Assembly: GCA_951217055.1 (NCBI GenBank) | Contig: OX578280.1 | Coordinates: forward strand, 60,707,633-60,771,632 | Direction: 5' to 3' | Source of the DNA: Gerris lacustris | Taxonomy: Eukaryota; Arthropoda; Insecta; Hemiptera; Gerridae | Length of the DNA: 64,000 nt | In this document: piece by piece, positions 12,386 to 24,330 of the stretch | How the letters are laid out: each line of letters begins with the position of its first letter | Numbering within the stretch: position 1 is the stretch's first letter | Program-made: the position numbers and the translations under genes | The notes under the pieces: model-generated | What the model saw: only the letters and a program-made list of their open reading frames with translations | Databases searched by the model: none | Told to the model about the DNA's origin: nothing

Positions 12386-14103
12386 GTTGTTTGTGGGTCG
12401 ATAAAGGGTAAAATATAAAGAAATTTAAGTAAGGTGAATCTTTAAATTTGGCTTTATTTCGCCCCTCTCCGGGGCATATTCATGCCTAAAAACATCGAAA
12501 AAATTGTTCATTACAATTTGTTCTTAAAATCTAGATACATAAACTCAACAAAATAATAACAAATATCACATAACTAAAGGCAAAGACTTCTTACCTTATC
12601 TAAAGACGTTATAGGAAACGTTTTTAACAAATTTTAAATAGATCAATTTTTTTTTTTTTTTTTTTTTGGCCACGTAATGGTTTCGTCATAACATCGTCAT
12701 CATTTCGTTAAACACAAAAGTTAAAACATTAAAACTAGGTCGAAAACAGATAAAAATAAAAATTAACGCAAAGCATGGTAAAGATTTCAATTCATTCAGC
12801 CATTTCAAGATGGCGGCCATTTGAAACTTGTTTTTGCTAAAAATGTTAAACCGTTTCTTTGTAATAGCGTGAAACAAAAGCCATTAAATGGATTTACTCA
12901 AAAGTCTCTAGATCAAACTCTTCCACAAATTGTACGATTTTCACGTGAAAAATATTTTTTTCTTACAAAATTTGTGACGCATAAAAAATACCTCAAAAAC
13001 TATTTTTAAAACAATTCATAGTGGCACATGGCCCAAAGAAGAATTGGTTCAAATATATATAATATGTAGTCAAGGCGCCCTTTCATGAGTAACACGCCAC
13101 ACATGGCATATTTCCGTTAAAATGAATTCCTTAAAATTCACCCCTTCTTTATAAGGATGAAGTTGGGGACTAATGAATTTTTGGGGCTTCCCTATATTCT
13201 TTTATTATACTTGATGTTAAATTAAATTTTTATTAAGTTATGCCGGTATATTTAAAAATGTACATGATTTATTATTTTTTCGTATAAGATACGTAGATAC
13301 GTTTAGAAGATTACGTTTAAATTGGAAAATACGATAACTCTTTCTAACCGTAGAAATTGCAGTGTGGTAGAATAATAAAATTAAATACGATATTTACATT
13401 ATTTCATTACATTTTTTACAAACTGAGATTTATTATTATTTTTATTAAATGTTATTTCTTCAATTGACAAAGTTTTGTACATTTTTTAAACATTTATTTA
13501 TTTTTTTAAATAAAAAATAATATATATATATTTTATTATTTAATTCTTTTTATTTATACCTTTATGTTTTGGACAAATTTTTAATTAAGATATTTAAAAT
13601 GATTTATTTATTAGGAGTATTATGAATTTTATTTTATAAATTTACTTCTTTTTTTTTATTTTTTTTTTTAGTTATGAATTTTAGAAATGATTCTCTTTTT
13701 TTTCCTATTGAAAATATTATTCTATTTTTATTTCGAAGTGTTTTTTTTTTTTTTTAAGTAATACTGCATTTATAATATTTAGCTATGTTTTTAGGGGGGG
13801 GGATGGAAAAAGTTTTGAAAATTTAGATCTGCATTGAAAGCCCTGTTTTCTTAGTCCAAGTTCTTAGTCCAAGGCCAATACAGCTTTTACTGGGATGGAA
13901 TTCATTTCTTAATGAAAACGCTTCTATTCTGGAATCCAGATTGTGTTTTCTAAGCCTTTTCAATCCTTTTTGAAAACAGCTATTATTATTATGTTTCTTG
14001 TCTATTTTCTTTAGTTGATCCCTTATATTTCGTTATATTCTTTTTCTTTTTGGTCTTTAGGGATGAAACATTTAACTATTATTTTTCTTTTAATTAATTT
14101 AGA
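12386..14103. other. Intergenic stretch, no gene
   Basis: A hammerhead-like motif lies on the minus strand at 12,451-12,486 (TGAATATGCCCC, short loop, GGGGCGAAAT). Otherwise there are long T runs and A+T-rich DNA, with a G run at about 13,794-13,803. The short reading frames here are unrecognised. Confidence 0.4.
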
Positions 14104-14160
14104 CCAGAGGTTCCCAAACTGTGGTACGCGGGATCGTGTTGTGTGGTACGCGCCACATAA
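14104..14160. mobile_element. Single hAT-type terminal repeat
   Basis: The sequence CAGAGGTTCCCAAACTGTGG is the classic start of many hAT transposons (consensus CAGNGGTTCTCAAACTGTGG). I could not find the matching other end or an 8-bp duplication, so its extent is unknown. The reading frame of 139 codons at 14,015-14,434 runs through this end and is not regarded as a gene. Confidence 0.6.
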
Positions 14161-14826
14161 ATATTTGCGGTTGTTAGGATTGTACTCACGGGATGTGTCT
14201 TGCCCTTTTCAACGTCCTACTTGTGTGAAGCTGTTTTTTTTTCATCCCTTATATATAGCTCAAAAACAAGTAAGAAACAGACTGCCCTGCGTTGAGAATA
14301 ATTTGCGTTTAAAACTGAGCCCCATCACGCCAGACATTGTTAGTTTGAGCCAATTATCGCAAGCACATCCCATCCCATTTACTTACCTTAGGATTTCTTT
14401 ACTCAGATGTATTCTTTCATTATATTCTTTATGAATTGTTTAATACATTTTTTTTTTTTTTTTTAAAAATACAACTTATATTTAGTCCTTTTTAGGGTTT
14501 CGTTTGTAAAACCAAAAATAATAAACCCTTATAGTTTCGTTCCTATGTCTGTATGACTGTCTGTCTCTCTGACACTCTGTACGGTTCCAATAACTTTTGA
14601 ATCAAACGAGATAAAAACATGAAACTTTCCAGTATTAACGATCGTTTTGACGAGTTAAAAAGTTTAAAAAATGTCTGTCTGTACAATGTACAAGGCCGAT
14701 TTCGATACAGTTTGGCATACAAGTTCAGAAAAAGAAAACTTTCTGACGAAATTGAGAAATAAATTTAATAGATCTAAATTCGTGGTACCTAAAAACTCTA
14801 GTTCGTCATAACTCTAGTTCTTCTAA
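14161..14826. other. Repeat-derived stretch
   Basis: From about 14,495 the sequence TAGGGTTTCGTTTGTAAAAC followed by AACCCTTATAG and TGTCTGT runs matches a type of dispersed repeat common in insect genomes. Related pieces are found here at 27.5 kb and 36.9 kb. No coding sequence is recognised. Confidence 0.4.
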
Positions 14827-15390
14827 AGGTCGACCAAGAAGTCATGGAAATGAGAGGAGTGCGCTAGTGTCGTCATGTACAGTCAGTTTTTGATATAATA
14901 GACCACGGTCAAAAAACAGTGTTGTTCTTCTGTTATTAATAATTTTATTTTTGATAACTTCTATATTTTTTAAATATTTTTTGCAACAGGGTCCCTGATA
15001 AGAAATCACTAATAATATACGATAATATCTTTATATTATTATTTATTGATTATTCATAATAATATTCTTTAAATCTAAATCGTTATTCTTTTTCCTTAAT
15101 CTATTTTTTTTCTTCCTCTTTATTTCTGAGTTTGATTTGGATTTAGATCAGTTGTGAGTTGTGACTATAGTTCGTGCTGTATAAAAACAAACAAAACAGG
15201 AAACCTAACAGATTGGAAACCTTCCTGTTCTTATTCGTGAGATTTGACATAACTGCGCATGTCATACAAACTAGGAATGGTTATTGTCTTATCACCCGAC
15301 TGTACTGACTTCGGCAATACTCGGAAGTTCCGATTTTAAACGAAGTTATGCTTTCCGTTTCTCCCGTGTTCATGACTTCTTGGTCGACCT
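14827..15390. mobile_element. Element with 20-bp inverted ends AGGTCGACCAAGAAGTCATG
   Basis: AGGTCGACCAAGAAGTCATG at 14,827 is matched exactly by its reverse complement ending at 15,390. The flanking DNA on both sides continues a dispersed repeat (ACTCTAGTTC on the left, ATTAGTTCTTGAGAATAG on the right), so it looks like an insertion into an older repeat. No reading frame of note. Superfamily unassigned. Confidence 0.7.
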
Positions 15391-15542
15391 CTAGTAAAAA
15401 TATTAGTTCTTGAGAATAGACACAACGATTTTAATTTGTAGTCCATTTAAATACGAATCTAACTTAAATGGTTAAGTCATTTAAAAGGTTTTTTACCCGG
15501 AAAATCTAGTTCTCGTGATATTGATGAAAATAAATCTGAATA

Positions 15543-16205
15543 GACTGGCAATTAGTGTGGCACATAGCTTCCTCGCATTCTATCACGTACTTTATTGATT
15601 TTATGTTTTTACAAGCCATTATTGTCTATTTTTGCTTCCAAGCAAGGTAACAGAAGCTATGTGATCGTTCCAAAGAACGAACATTTTTTAGGTCTCCGTT
15701 TCAATAATTGCAATACTGAAATCCATTTCTGACATAAAGGAACATTTTTGGTTCCGTGTCTGTCTGTCACTTAATTTTTGCGAACCACATGTCTTAAAAA
15801 CTATTCATCTGGTTTTATTGGAATTTGTACGGTAGGTCTTAATTAGCCCATTGTTGGTCCCATATGAGTTTCAACCTTCTACGCTCATTTGTTTCTCTTC
15901 CACATGCGCACAAACATACATTTATTTACACCTATAGCTTCAAAAGTACATATCTGATATGTATGAAACTTTTATGGTTTGTCGAAAGCAGCCTGATTTC
16001 AACCGTATGCGCTCCTTAAATTTTGCTAAATTAATACTTTAATTAATGTAAATAATCAAAATTATTTTAACAGATTAAAAGAACGGGGGAAATTATTTAA
16101 CTAATTAGGCAATAATGGCTTGTAAATCAATTGTAAATAAAGCATAAAATCAATAAACTACGTGATAGGATGCGAGGAAGCTATGTGCCACACCAATCGC
16201 CAGTC
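15543..16205. mobile_element. Foldback/MITE element with about 45-bp terminal inverted repeats
   Basis: Left end GACTGGCAATTAGTGTGGCA and right end TGCCACACCAATCGCCAGTC are inverse to one another over roughly 45 bp with few mismatches. The inner GTGGCACATAGCTTCCTC motif recurs near 17,660 and 49,890. The interior includes GGAACATTTTTGGTTCCGTG and TGTCTGTC runs, also found at 36.9 kb and 50.5 kb. A dispersed non-coding family. Confidence 0.75.
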
Positions 16206-18046
16206 TTTTTTTTTGAGACTTTCTTGTTTTTAATTACTTTTTCAATAATAATTACTAGATAATATTACTATATTAATCTGTGAAAGATTCAGCTTTCTAT
16301 GGAATTGGAAAGTAGGGTTATAAATTAATTAAAATTTGTATCTTAAATATTAACAATACATACCTCATCTATATGCTACGTTGTCCCATTTAATTACCCG
16401 AGTGGGTAATTAATATTTACGTATATAGTAGATATACAACATGGCCACTTTCTTGAATTTATTATGGCACATTAAGTGACCCCAAGCCTATTTATATTAA
16501 TAATATAATGTATGATATACAATTTACTCCTGATTAGTTTTTATCAAGTGTTTGAAAACAAAACTTTTTAGGGATTTTATTAAATACCATGCCTACATGA
16601 TAGTGCAGTGTAACAGCACTAGTACATTGCAATAGCACATTGCTGCTGTCTTTTAGCATGATTGACGCACGGTGATATTTTATAATATCTCGGTAGAAAC
16701 AACTTCGCAACATGAACTTTCTGCTTTTAGGGTTCGTTTTACTAACTGGCAGTTGCATTCCAACGAATCCCGAATCGTAAGTCGGGACAAATTTTCTACA
16801 CATTGTCTACTTCACTTTTGACATTTTCATGTCTTGGCTATGCTACATAAACTCGAAAAGCGTTACCAAAAAAGGGCACCAAAAAGCGTTACACTACTAT
16901 CAGGAAGGTAGGTAGTTCTTATTGTCTAGTCTAGAGGGTTGTAGAGAGAGCCCCCCCCCCCCCCCCCAGGCTCGCCATCGTAGGGGCTACATCTTCACCT
17001 TGCGCGGTAACTGGCTCTACGCCTCGACCCCGACTTCCGCTCTTCGCTTCTCGCTACCGGTGCAACAGGCGCTGCGCGCCATAATGGCGCCCCCCCCCCC
17101 CCTTAACTACAACTTCTATTCTGCTGCTCCGTAACGACAGCTATAGATATATATAGCTATAGATCTATCTGAAGAATGATTTTTTTTATGTCTCCGAATT
17201 CAAAATTTCCTTTTCCTTGACAGATATCTTTTTCGGGCATTATAGAACATTTTTGGTCTATCGTCCACCATTTTTGCGATCCACCATAACTTAAAATCTA
17301 CTCATCTGATTTTAATGAGATTTAGATGGTTGGTCATTTTGGTAGATGGTAATTTTAACCTTTTTTGTTCATTTCTATTGTTTCCATATGCACAAGAACA
17401 GTTTTTATTAACACCTTTATACATTACCTTGTATCTAAAAGTACTCATTCAATTTTAAAGGGGTTCGGTGGTTTGTCAGCTGTATAAGGCTACTTCAAAA
17501 TGGCACAATACTCCAGATGGTTCATACTCCCATACTACAGATGGTCCCATATTAATTTTAACCTTTGTCAATTAATATTGAATAAAAATAAGTGCGACTT
17601 AACAAGGAATTGAAACAGGTCCAAACAACCACACTTTCAATTCCCATTTGAACATTTTTCCAATAATAGGACGTGAGGAAGATATGTGCCACACTATTTT
17701 TTTTAAAAAAATCCATGTTCATTTACATGTAATGTTAATGTGTTATCGATAAGGTTATTAGTACATATAAAGTCTCGACAGAAAGCGCTTCAACCTCAAA
17801 TTGGACCTAATATTTATTACTAATTAATTCATTCTGGTTCGATTCTTCCTTTTCTTTACTCTCAATCCACTAAATTATTAGTCAAACGAATCCGATACAG
17901 TGGTATCAATAATGTTTTACTCTGCTGATATAAATAAAAATAAATACGTTAAAAACTATTTACTCTTATACCTCTAACTGATGCAACATTTTACTAACAG
18001 TATATTGACGAAATCATTTTATACTTATTATTAATAATTATTTTTA

Positions 18047-18048
<2 letters not shown>
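16206..18048. other. Intergenic stretch with diverged repeat copies
   Basis: Near 17,210-17,695 lies a decayed copy of the GTGGCACATAGCTTCCTC family. C runs at 16,952-16,968 and 17,089-17,102 bracket a G+C-rich 150-bp patch that looks like a repeat end. A minus-strand reading frame of 89 codons at 16,534-16,803 is not recognised and has no supporting context. Confidence 0.4.

Positions 18049-18128
<80 letters not shown>
18049..18128. repeat. (TA)n microsatellite
   Basis: About 80 bp of uninterrupted TA dinucleotides. Confidence 0.95.
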
Positions 18129-18132
<4 letters not shown>

Positions 18133-18289
18133 TTGAATATTTTGTAAATAAATAATAACTTAAGTTATTGTAATAAATATTTGTATTTCATTTAGCATTT
18201 CAGTGTATGTAAAACTAAATTTTAAATGTCTATTTTTTATTTTGAATCTTCAGAAGGAACACTTTTTTATTTTTTTTTAAAAAAAAAGG

Positions 18290-19041
18290 CAGGGACGGCG
18301 GAACCGTGGGGTCAGGGGGGTCAGCTGACCCCCCTGGGAAATCGTAAAGGGGGTCAGCGGACTTCCTAAAAAAATGAAATTGTACCGTTTCTTTACCCAA
18401 AAAAAACTTTGTTCGTTGTAAAATGTTTATACTATTATCTATTTGCGTTAACAAAACAAATTCATCGAGATGGTTAACAGGTTCATAGAGCTCTTGCAGA
18501 AAACAATTCTGAATTGGCTATTGCAAAGAAGTTGATCAGCAATGTATCTACAAGAGCTGCAATATTCGGCAATATCCAATGAACACTTGATTGTAGATTA
18601 ATTTAGTGTCTTAAGACCGCATATACAATTTATTGAACATGAAGTTACTTAATTAATTATCATTTCCGGTAATTTCTTAATTAATTCTTTTTTTAATGAA
18701 CAAAGGTTTTGTTTTCCTAGTTTCTTAAGTTTATTACTCATGATTGCTAAGAATGATACAAGAATATATTGCTAATTAATTTCGTTTTATTTTATTACCT
18801 TTCGAACCTAAACTCAAGCTTATGAACTCAACTTACAAACGAAAATTTGAACTTTTTTTCTTTCAGTTTTCAATAACACCACAGCTACAAACTGCTTAGA
18901 AATGGGTTACATTGTACCAATTTGATTTGAAATTCAAAATCCCCCCCCCCTGGTTTCTGGGGGATATTCCAACCCCCCGATAGGCCTGTATCACTTTCCA
19001 AGTTTTTACCCCCCTGGCCTAAGATCGTTCCGCCGTGCCTC
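18290..19041. mobile_element. hAT-like non-autonomous element
   Basis: The left end CAGGGACGGCGGAAC and right end GTTCCGCCGTGCCTC are near-perfect inverted repeats. The flanks AAAAAAGG (18,282-18,289) and TAAAAAGG (19,042-19,049) match at 7 of 8, the duplication length of hAT transposons. Subterminal GGGGGTCAG and CCCCCCTGG runs lie just inside both ends. No transposase remnant was recognised. Confidence 0.8.
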
Positions 19042-19103
19042 TAAAAAGGTGATACATCACCTTTTTATCAGATAATACAGTCAGTTGATTGAGCTCTAAT
19101 GGC

Positions 19104-19336
19104 TGGCACTTCTTTAGATTGTTACTCCCCTTATAAAGAAAACAGAGGGGAGTAGCAATGTAAAGAAGGTGTTCTTAATGTTTTTCTTTAGACTGTTACT
19201 CCCCTAATAAAACAGAAGTGTGGATATTCCTTTGTCCCCAAGTACATTGGACAAAACATCACTTTGTCTTAATAGTTATTTAGTTGAAGTCATTTATATT
19301 AAAAAAAAACATGGAGTAACAATCTAAAGAAGTACC
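19104..19336. mobile_element. MITE-like element with TTTAGANTGTTACTCC ends, copy 2
   Basis: It starts TGGCACTTCTTTAGATTG and ends GGAGTAACAATCTAAAGAAG, the cleanest terminal inversion of the three copies. The internal order CTTTAGACTGTTACTCCCC, ACAGAAGTGTG, GTACATTGGAC matches the copy at 4,914. It lies 62 bp beyond the hAT element. Confidence 0.8.
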
Positions 19337-20803
19337 TAATGACTCACATCAGGCATTTTGCCCTGATCACATAAAATAATTTATCAACTAATTATAATCG
19401 GTAAAGAAGATTTCTAAAAGAAAAAAGAAACACCATGACTTCATAACGTGGTTTGGAGATATCACAATTAAGGAATGAAATGTCACCTTTTAAAAAAAGA
19501 ATAATAATAATAATAATAATAGTGTTCTGTTCATATTAATCACCCCTGAAATATAAGGGGGACAGCAAAGAAAGAAATGGATAAATTTTAAATATATTGT
19601 AAATATGTAAAAAAAACAACTATAATCCAAATGTTTCTATAAATATACGTTTATGTAAAACGAAATAAAAAAATAGATTTTTATTATATATAATAAATAT
19701 ATGTTAGGACCAATTAATTATGATAATATAATATTATTATTTTTTTTGTTTTAGCCTGGCGCCACATTCCAAGTACACTGATCACTAATTAGCTCGTAGT
19801 TGTAGTTATTAATTAAACCACAAATATTGCTATGTACAGTATAATTATAATTAACAATACACATACTAATTACTGCTACGTTATTGAGTAATATATTAGA
19901 TTTCTTTAGTGTTTGTATTCTAATGCAAGGGCAAATTTAAAAAAAAAAATATTACCAGTTCTCCTCAGTTAAAAACTTAAGTGGTTACTTGAAGAAAAAA
20001 TAGACTCTATTTTAAATATGTGTGTATTAATTTATTTGTGTTTTTTTATACAACACTATATATTTATGTATCGACGTACACATTGTGAAAATTTTTATAT
20101 TTAATTCGTTGTTTTTTTTTTTTTGTTTTTTTTACTAATAACAAAGCATTTCAAAATCGTGTTGGATATTGATTCTTTAGTAACGTTGTCAATTTAATAT
20201 TTATTAAATTTTTAAAAATGTCAATAAAACTTATGTTATATTATCTAATAAACGTAGATGGAAAAAAAAAATCATTTTTATCTTATGATGAGTATATTTA
20301 TTAGCTGTACGAGTATTTATGAATAATGGTTATTTAATAGGAATAAAATAATTATAAATTACTATTTGTAAATATGAATTAATTATGTGTATTTAATTGT
20401 AATTATTTTGTAATTTTTAACAAAGAATAATTCCTGAGAAGAAAAAGAGAGAAACTATGACTTAATGTTTAAAAAAAATTAAAAATATTTGGAATATTTT
20501 GTTATGTATTTTTACTAATATTAGTTTTTTTTTTTTTAAAAAATCCCATTTATTAAATTCTTCATTGAATATTGAATCCTTTATTCTCATAAAATCCCTT
20601 TACCTAAAGGTATGTTAGGGATACGTTTAAATATGGTAAGTAACCGTTTTATTTTTAAAAAAAATATGCAACACTGACGAAAAGCAAAAAGAAAAATTGG
20701 CTGTCTGTCAGTCATAACTTGAGTAATAGTCGACAGATTTAAATTTTGAGAGATTTTATGTCAACAAATACCATTAACGAAATTGAGTTCGAGTATTATA
20801 TAA
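19337..20803. other. A+T-rich intergenic stretch
   Basis: Homopolymer runs and an ATA/AAT-rich stretch near 19,500, with no gene, RNA or transposon end that can be supported. Confidence 0.4.
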
Positions 20804-20861
20804 TTAAATAGGATTAAACAGCTTGGTTTTCCGGTGAAATCCGCTTCACGAAGGGTTTGAA

Positions 20862-20900
20862 GTCCGACGTTTCGCTTCCACTACTGGAAGCATCTTCAGG
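20862..20900 (-). other. Hammerhead-like core in left Penelope terminus
   Basis: Minus strand reads CCTGAAGATGCTTCCA, loop GTAG, TGGAAGCGAAACGTCGGAC. CTGAAGA fits the hammerhead consensus CUGANGA, the seven-base stem GCTTCCA/TGGAAGC is perfect, and GAAA follows. One extra T precedes the stem. An identical 39-bp copy lies on the plus strand at 21,508-21,546. Penelope-like elements are known to carry hammerhead motifs in their pLTRs. Confidence 0.55.
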
Positions 20901-20942
20901 GGTGTGGTGCATCGTGATGTTAACTCGAAGGAAGCACAAGAT

Positions 20943-21453
20943 TTACAGACGACTTGAGAGAAGATCGGCGTATTTATACTGGTTTCGTAGATTGTAACTG
21001 GATTTTCCGGGAGTTCCTTTACTCGGGGTAATCCTTTGTTGGGATGATGCAATCAGGCAGGTGCTGCCTTCTTCGTTGTTCCTTCCTCGTGATATAATAA
21101 GTCGGGAAGTGACTGTGGCGCCGCCTCTTGCTATCTGCCAGGCGCAGGTGGTGACCAGAGGTTTCCAGGCCAGAGAAAGGGTGAAACCATCCTCTCTTTT
21201 AAAGTGCTCTGGTAGTTTTTCGATCTCAATAGCCTCCCTTACCACCCTGCGTTGATACCTGTTGACAGATGCGAGTACCCGAATACCCTCAAACTTGATG
21301 AGATGGCCAGTTTCTTCAGAATGCTGACCTATTGCTGATCTGTGATCGTTGTTTTTCACTGCTCTTACCTGTTCTTGTAAGCGGGTTGAGATCGATCTTA
21401 TGGTTTGCCCAATGTGGCTTTTGCCACAACTGCAAGGGATTTGGTTCTTCTCT
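20943..21453 (-). pseudogene. Penelope-like GIY-YIG endonuclease C-terminal fragment
   Basis: The minus strand reads IPCSCGKSHIGQTIRSISTR followed by LQEQVRAVKNNDHRSAIGQH and SEETGHLIKFEG. The CSCG cysteine pair, the IGQT signature, the conserved R and H residues and the later HxxxTGH motif are hallmarks of the GIY-YIG endonuclease that ends Penelope-like polyproteins. The frame stays open to a stop at about 20,943. Upstream it meets a stop and the inverted terminal sequence, so reverse transcriptase and the linker are missing. In intact elements this domain nicks target DNA for reverse transcription; here it is a relic. Confidence 0.85.
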
Positions 21454-21507
21454 CAAGACGTCTGTATATGTTGTTTGCTTCGAGTTAACATCACGATACA
21501 CCACACC

Positions 21508-21546
21508 CCTGAAGATGCTTCCAGTAGTGGAAGCGAAACGTCGGAC
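21508..21546 (+). other. Hammerhead-like core in right Penelope terminus
   Basis: Identical over 39 bp to the minus-strand core at 20,862-20,900, as expected if both termini come from the same pLTR in inverted orientation. Confidence 0.55.
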
Positions 21547-21639
21547 TCAACCCCTTAATGACGCGGATTTCATCGGAAAACTAAGCTGTTTATTAAGAGT
21601 CTACCCGCAGAAGCCTACCCACTAAGTTAAATAGGATTA

Positions 21640-22509
21640 GTTTTAGTTTAAACATGGGTAAATTAAACAACAGAGAGCCAATTCGGTAACTTTATTTGAC
21701 CTTAATTCAAACTTCGACATATATGAAAAGTTTTGGGAACATAACAAATTGTTAAGCCGAATCAAATTTATTTAATTTGTCCAAAAACGATCATGTAAAC
21801 CGTTAATGTTACACTGTGTTTAATTTTGATATCACTACAAATCATGTCGGATACCAAAATCATTTTTTGACTTGTAATATTATAACAAAACGAATAAGGT
21901 TTCAATGTCCAATGCCCTCTAGTTACAAAGGTAGTTACAGGGTTTTGCTTTCGGTAGTTAAATGGTGTGGAGTAGGGAGGAAAACTGTATTTATATCTAT
22001 ATCTAGGGATAATGACTAATGACTAGGAGGATGATGACTAGGGATGATCGGATGATGACTAGGAGTACGTGCGTGCGTTTCATAAGTTAAGATTAGGGGA
22101 GAACCTCCTCCTTGCAGTTTACACGAGACAGTAGCGACACTTGTACCAGGGAAAAGAGGAACTAATCTCGTGTGTAACTGTAAAAAATTAACTGTTTTAG
22201 ACAGGTCTCGATCTTGTTACCTCCTGATCTGTTTATAAGCGCTTCATACCATAGGGGAGGTAGATTTGGTGTCGTCTGTAAAAATAGCGGTTGGGTTGTT
22301 ACCCTATTAGTTCCATTTTTGATGGCAAGAGATGCAGCTGCACCAAAAACGGCGACGATGGTATCCCCCTCCTAACCATCTCCACTAGTTGGGCAAGGCT
22401 ACTTATATCAAAATATATACGAACACAAAACGTTAAACGGATGCGTAAGTAATAATATTATACATATGTAGTTTCAAAAGTATTTTTTTAAAGCAATGTT
22501 AGTTGAAAA
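21640..22509. other. Intergenic stretch, no gene
   Basis: A short tandem of GATGATGACTAGG units lies at about 22,010-22,066. A moderately G+C-rich part follows at 22,080-22,390. Nothing recognisable as a gene. Confidence 0.4.
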
Positions 22510-22535
22510 CAGTGGCGTAGCTAGGGCATTGACCC
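22510..22535. mobile_element. Single hAT-type end
   Basis: CAGTGGCGTAGCTAGGG followed by a C run is typical of hAT termini and resembles the ends of the 42,221-42,471 element. No partner end or 8-bp duplication was found. Confidence 0.5.
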
Positions 22536-22659
22536 CCCCCCCCCCCTGCTAGAACTTTTTGGGGGCCCCTCGCCAAAGAAACTTGATAAGAAAATAAAAC
22601 AAAAAATAACATATGCATTCAGAATTTCAAAAAGTGTGGGATTGTTTATAATAAAATGA

Positions 22660-23480
22660 ACATAATATATATTGTACGTACTTATTTTTACTTTTCCTCA
22701 CTACTAATAGTAGGAAAAGTATTGTTTTCACCAAAAAATTTTTTTTCGAGATTTCAACGGAATTATCCGTTTTAGGTGTTTTTAAGACCTCCTGAGTGGT
22801 TTTCAGCATGACGTATGTATGTGTGTTATCGTCGTAGCGCCCAAGGTATTTAACCTAGAGAGTTGAAACTTGGCAGAAAAATCAGGCCTTACCTGTAGTT
22901 GTGCCGCCCGGAAAATCAACATTTTCCGCCATCTTGAACCCAGTTTGCTGAGTCAGCAAAAATGTAAAAAAATCGTAATAAATCGAAAATGGTCCTGATC
23001 GAGTTGAAATTTGGCTCGAATGTACCTCTCTGTATGACAAATAAGCCCACTAAATTTCATTTTGATTTTGGCCGCCATTTTGAAGTTATAAATTTTTAAA
23101 CTTTGACGGTTAAATAATACTGAAAGTATAAATAGGTTTTTGACATATAGCATATCGTTGGAACCGGAAAAAAATTAAGAAACAAATATAAAAAAACCGA
23201 TGAAATTCCATTAATTAGTTTAAAAGTTATAAGCGAATATAATTATTTATTAGTGCAATAATTTTGATGACGTCAAAGTTTGTTTACATCTGTCAAAATA
23301 CCGCCAAACTTCCAATAATTAAATAAAATATAGGTATTAAAAATCACAGGGAAGTACTTGCGTCCAAGTACTTTTTAGGGTTTTGTAGAAGATTAAGCAT
23401 GCCCGTTATGTAATTATGATTTTATTCTTCGATCTCAAGGGTCCGGGTTCGATCCCCCGGGGGGTCACAATGTTTTTTAT
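22660..23480. repeat. Dispersed repeat with tRNA-like T-arm near its end
   Basis: The block opens with a hairpin (TTTTCCTCACTACTAATAGTAGGAAAA) and runs through GTTGAAACTTGGC and CCGCCATCTTG style pieces. It reaches a perfect tRNA-like T arm at about 23,443-23,460 (stem CCGGG/CCCGG, loop TTCGATC). I could not find the 5' half of a tRNA, so this is not called a tRNA gene; it may be a SINE tail or a composite repeat. Confidence 0.45.
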
Positions 23481-23519
23481 CGGTAATAACGACTAGAAAA
23501 ATTCATTTTTTCAGACCAT

Positions 23520-24330
23520 TTCCATCGCTTCACCATAAGGTATAACCATGAATTATTTCGAAATTTTAGGACCACCCGTTATATAGTGGTTGGGGAGGGG
23601 GGAAATTTTTGGGGTATATTTTGACTTATAAAATTAATAAAGAATGAAAAATTTAAAAAAGCAAATATATATTTGAATCCTACTCTCCACCAGCTTTCAT
23701 ATGATACCCAACTCGAAATTTTAAAAAAATAAAATTTTTGGCGCACTTCAAATTTTCGCGCCCAAAATTAGCAATTATTAAAAATTTGGGATGAACTCCC
23801 GGAATTTTCATCGCCCCACAATAAGGTATTAGCATGAATTATTTTAAAATTTTAGGACCAGCCGAAGTATAGTGGTTGGGGGGGGGAAATTTTTTTTTGG
23901 GTATATTTTGATTTTTTTACCCAATAAGGCATGCAAAATTTAAAAATGTAAATATATCTTTGCGTCCTACTCTTCAGCAGCTTTCATTTGATACCCAACT
24001 AAAAATTTTAAAAAAATAAAATTTTTGGCTCACTTCAAATTTTCGCGCCCAAAATTGGCAATTTTTTTAAATTTGGGATGAACTCCCGGAATTTTCATCG
24101 CCCCACAATAAGGCATTAGCATGAATTATTTCGAAATTTTAGGACCAGCCGAACTATAGTGGTTGGGGGGGGGGAAATTTTTTTTGGGGTATATTTTGAT
24201 TTTTTTACCCAATAAGGAATGCAAAATTTACAAAAGCATATATATATTTGCGTCCTACTCTTCAGCAGCTTTCATTTGATACCCCACTCGAAAATTAAAA
24301 AAAATATAAATTTTTGAGTTTACAACATTT
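23520..24330. repeat. About 287-bp tandem repeat, nearly three units
   Basis: CACAATAAGGTATTAGCATG or its variants occur at about 23,531, 23,816 and 24,103. Each is followed by AATTTTAGGACCA, a TAGTGGTTGGGG run, TATATTTTGA, CCTACTC...CAGCTTTCAT and TTTTCGCGCCCAAAATT. The last unit is incomplete. It is followed by a GACGGACAGACGGAC stretch typical of this repeat class. No coding function. Confidence 0.85.

Larger units (their letters stand above)
20817..21626 (-). mobile_element. Truncated Penelope-like retroelement with 13-bp target duplication
   Basis: An 810-bp insertion between direct repeats TTAAATAGGATTA (20,804-20,816 and 21,627-21,639). Its two ends are inverted copies of one sequence: AACAGCTTGGTTTTCCGGTG on the left and, inverted, TTCATCGGAAAACTAAGCTG on the right. 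Between them the minus strand encodes the end of the Penelope GIY-YIG endonuclease (separate entry). Reverse transcriptase is absent, so this is a 5'-truncated copy with an inverted terminal segment attached, a known configuration of Penelope-like pLTRs. Confidence 0.88.

Noticed and set aside
14015..14434. 139-codon reading frame
   Set aside because: It passes through a hAT terminal repeat, resembles no known protein and has no splice or promoter context.
16534..16803. 89-codon minus-strand reading frame
   Set aside because: Unrecognised, isolated and in repeat-rich DNA. Could not be supported.
23430..23470. tRNA gene suggested by a perfect T arm
   Set aside because: No D arm or anticodon arm was found upstream.
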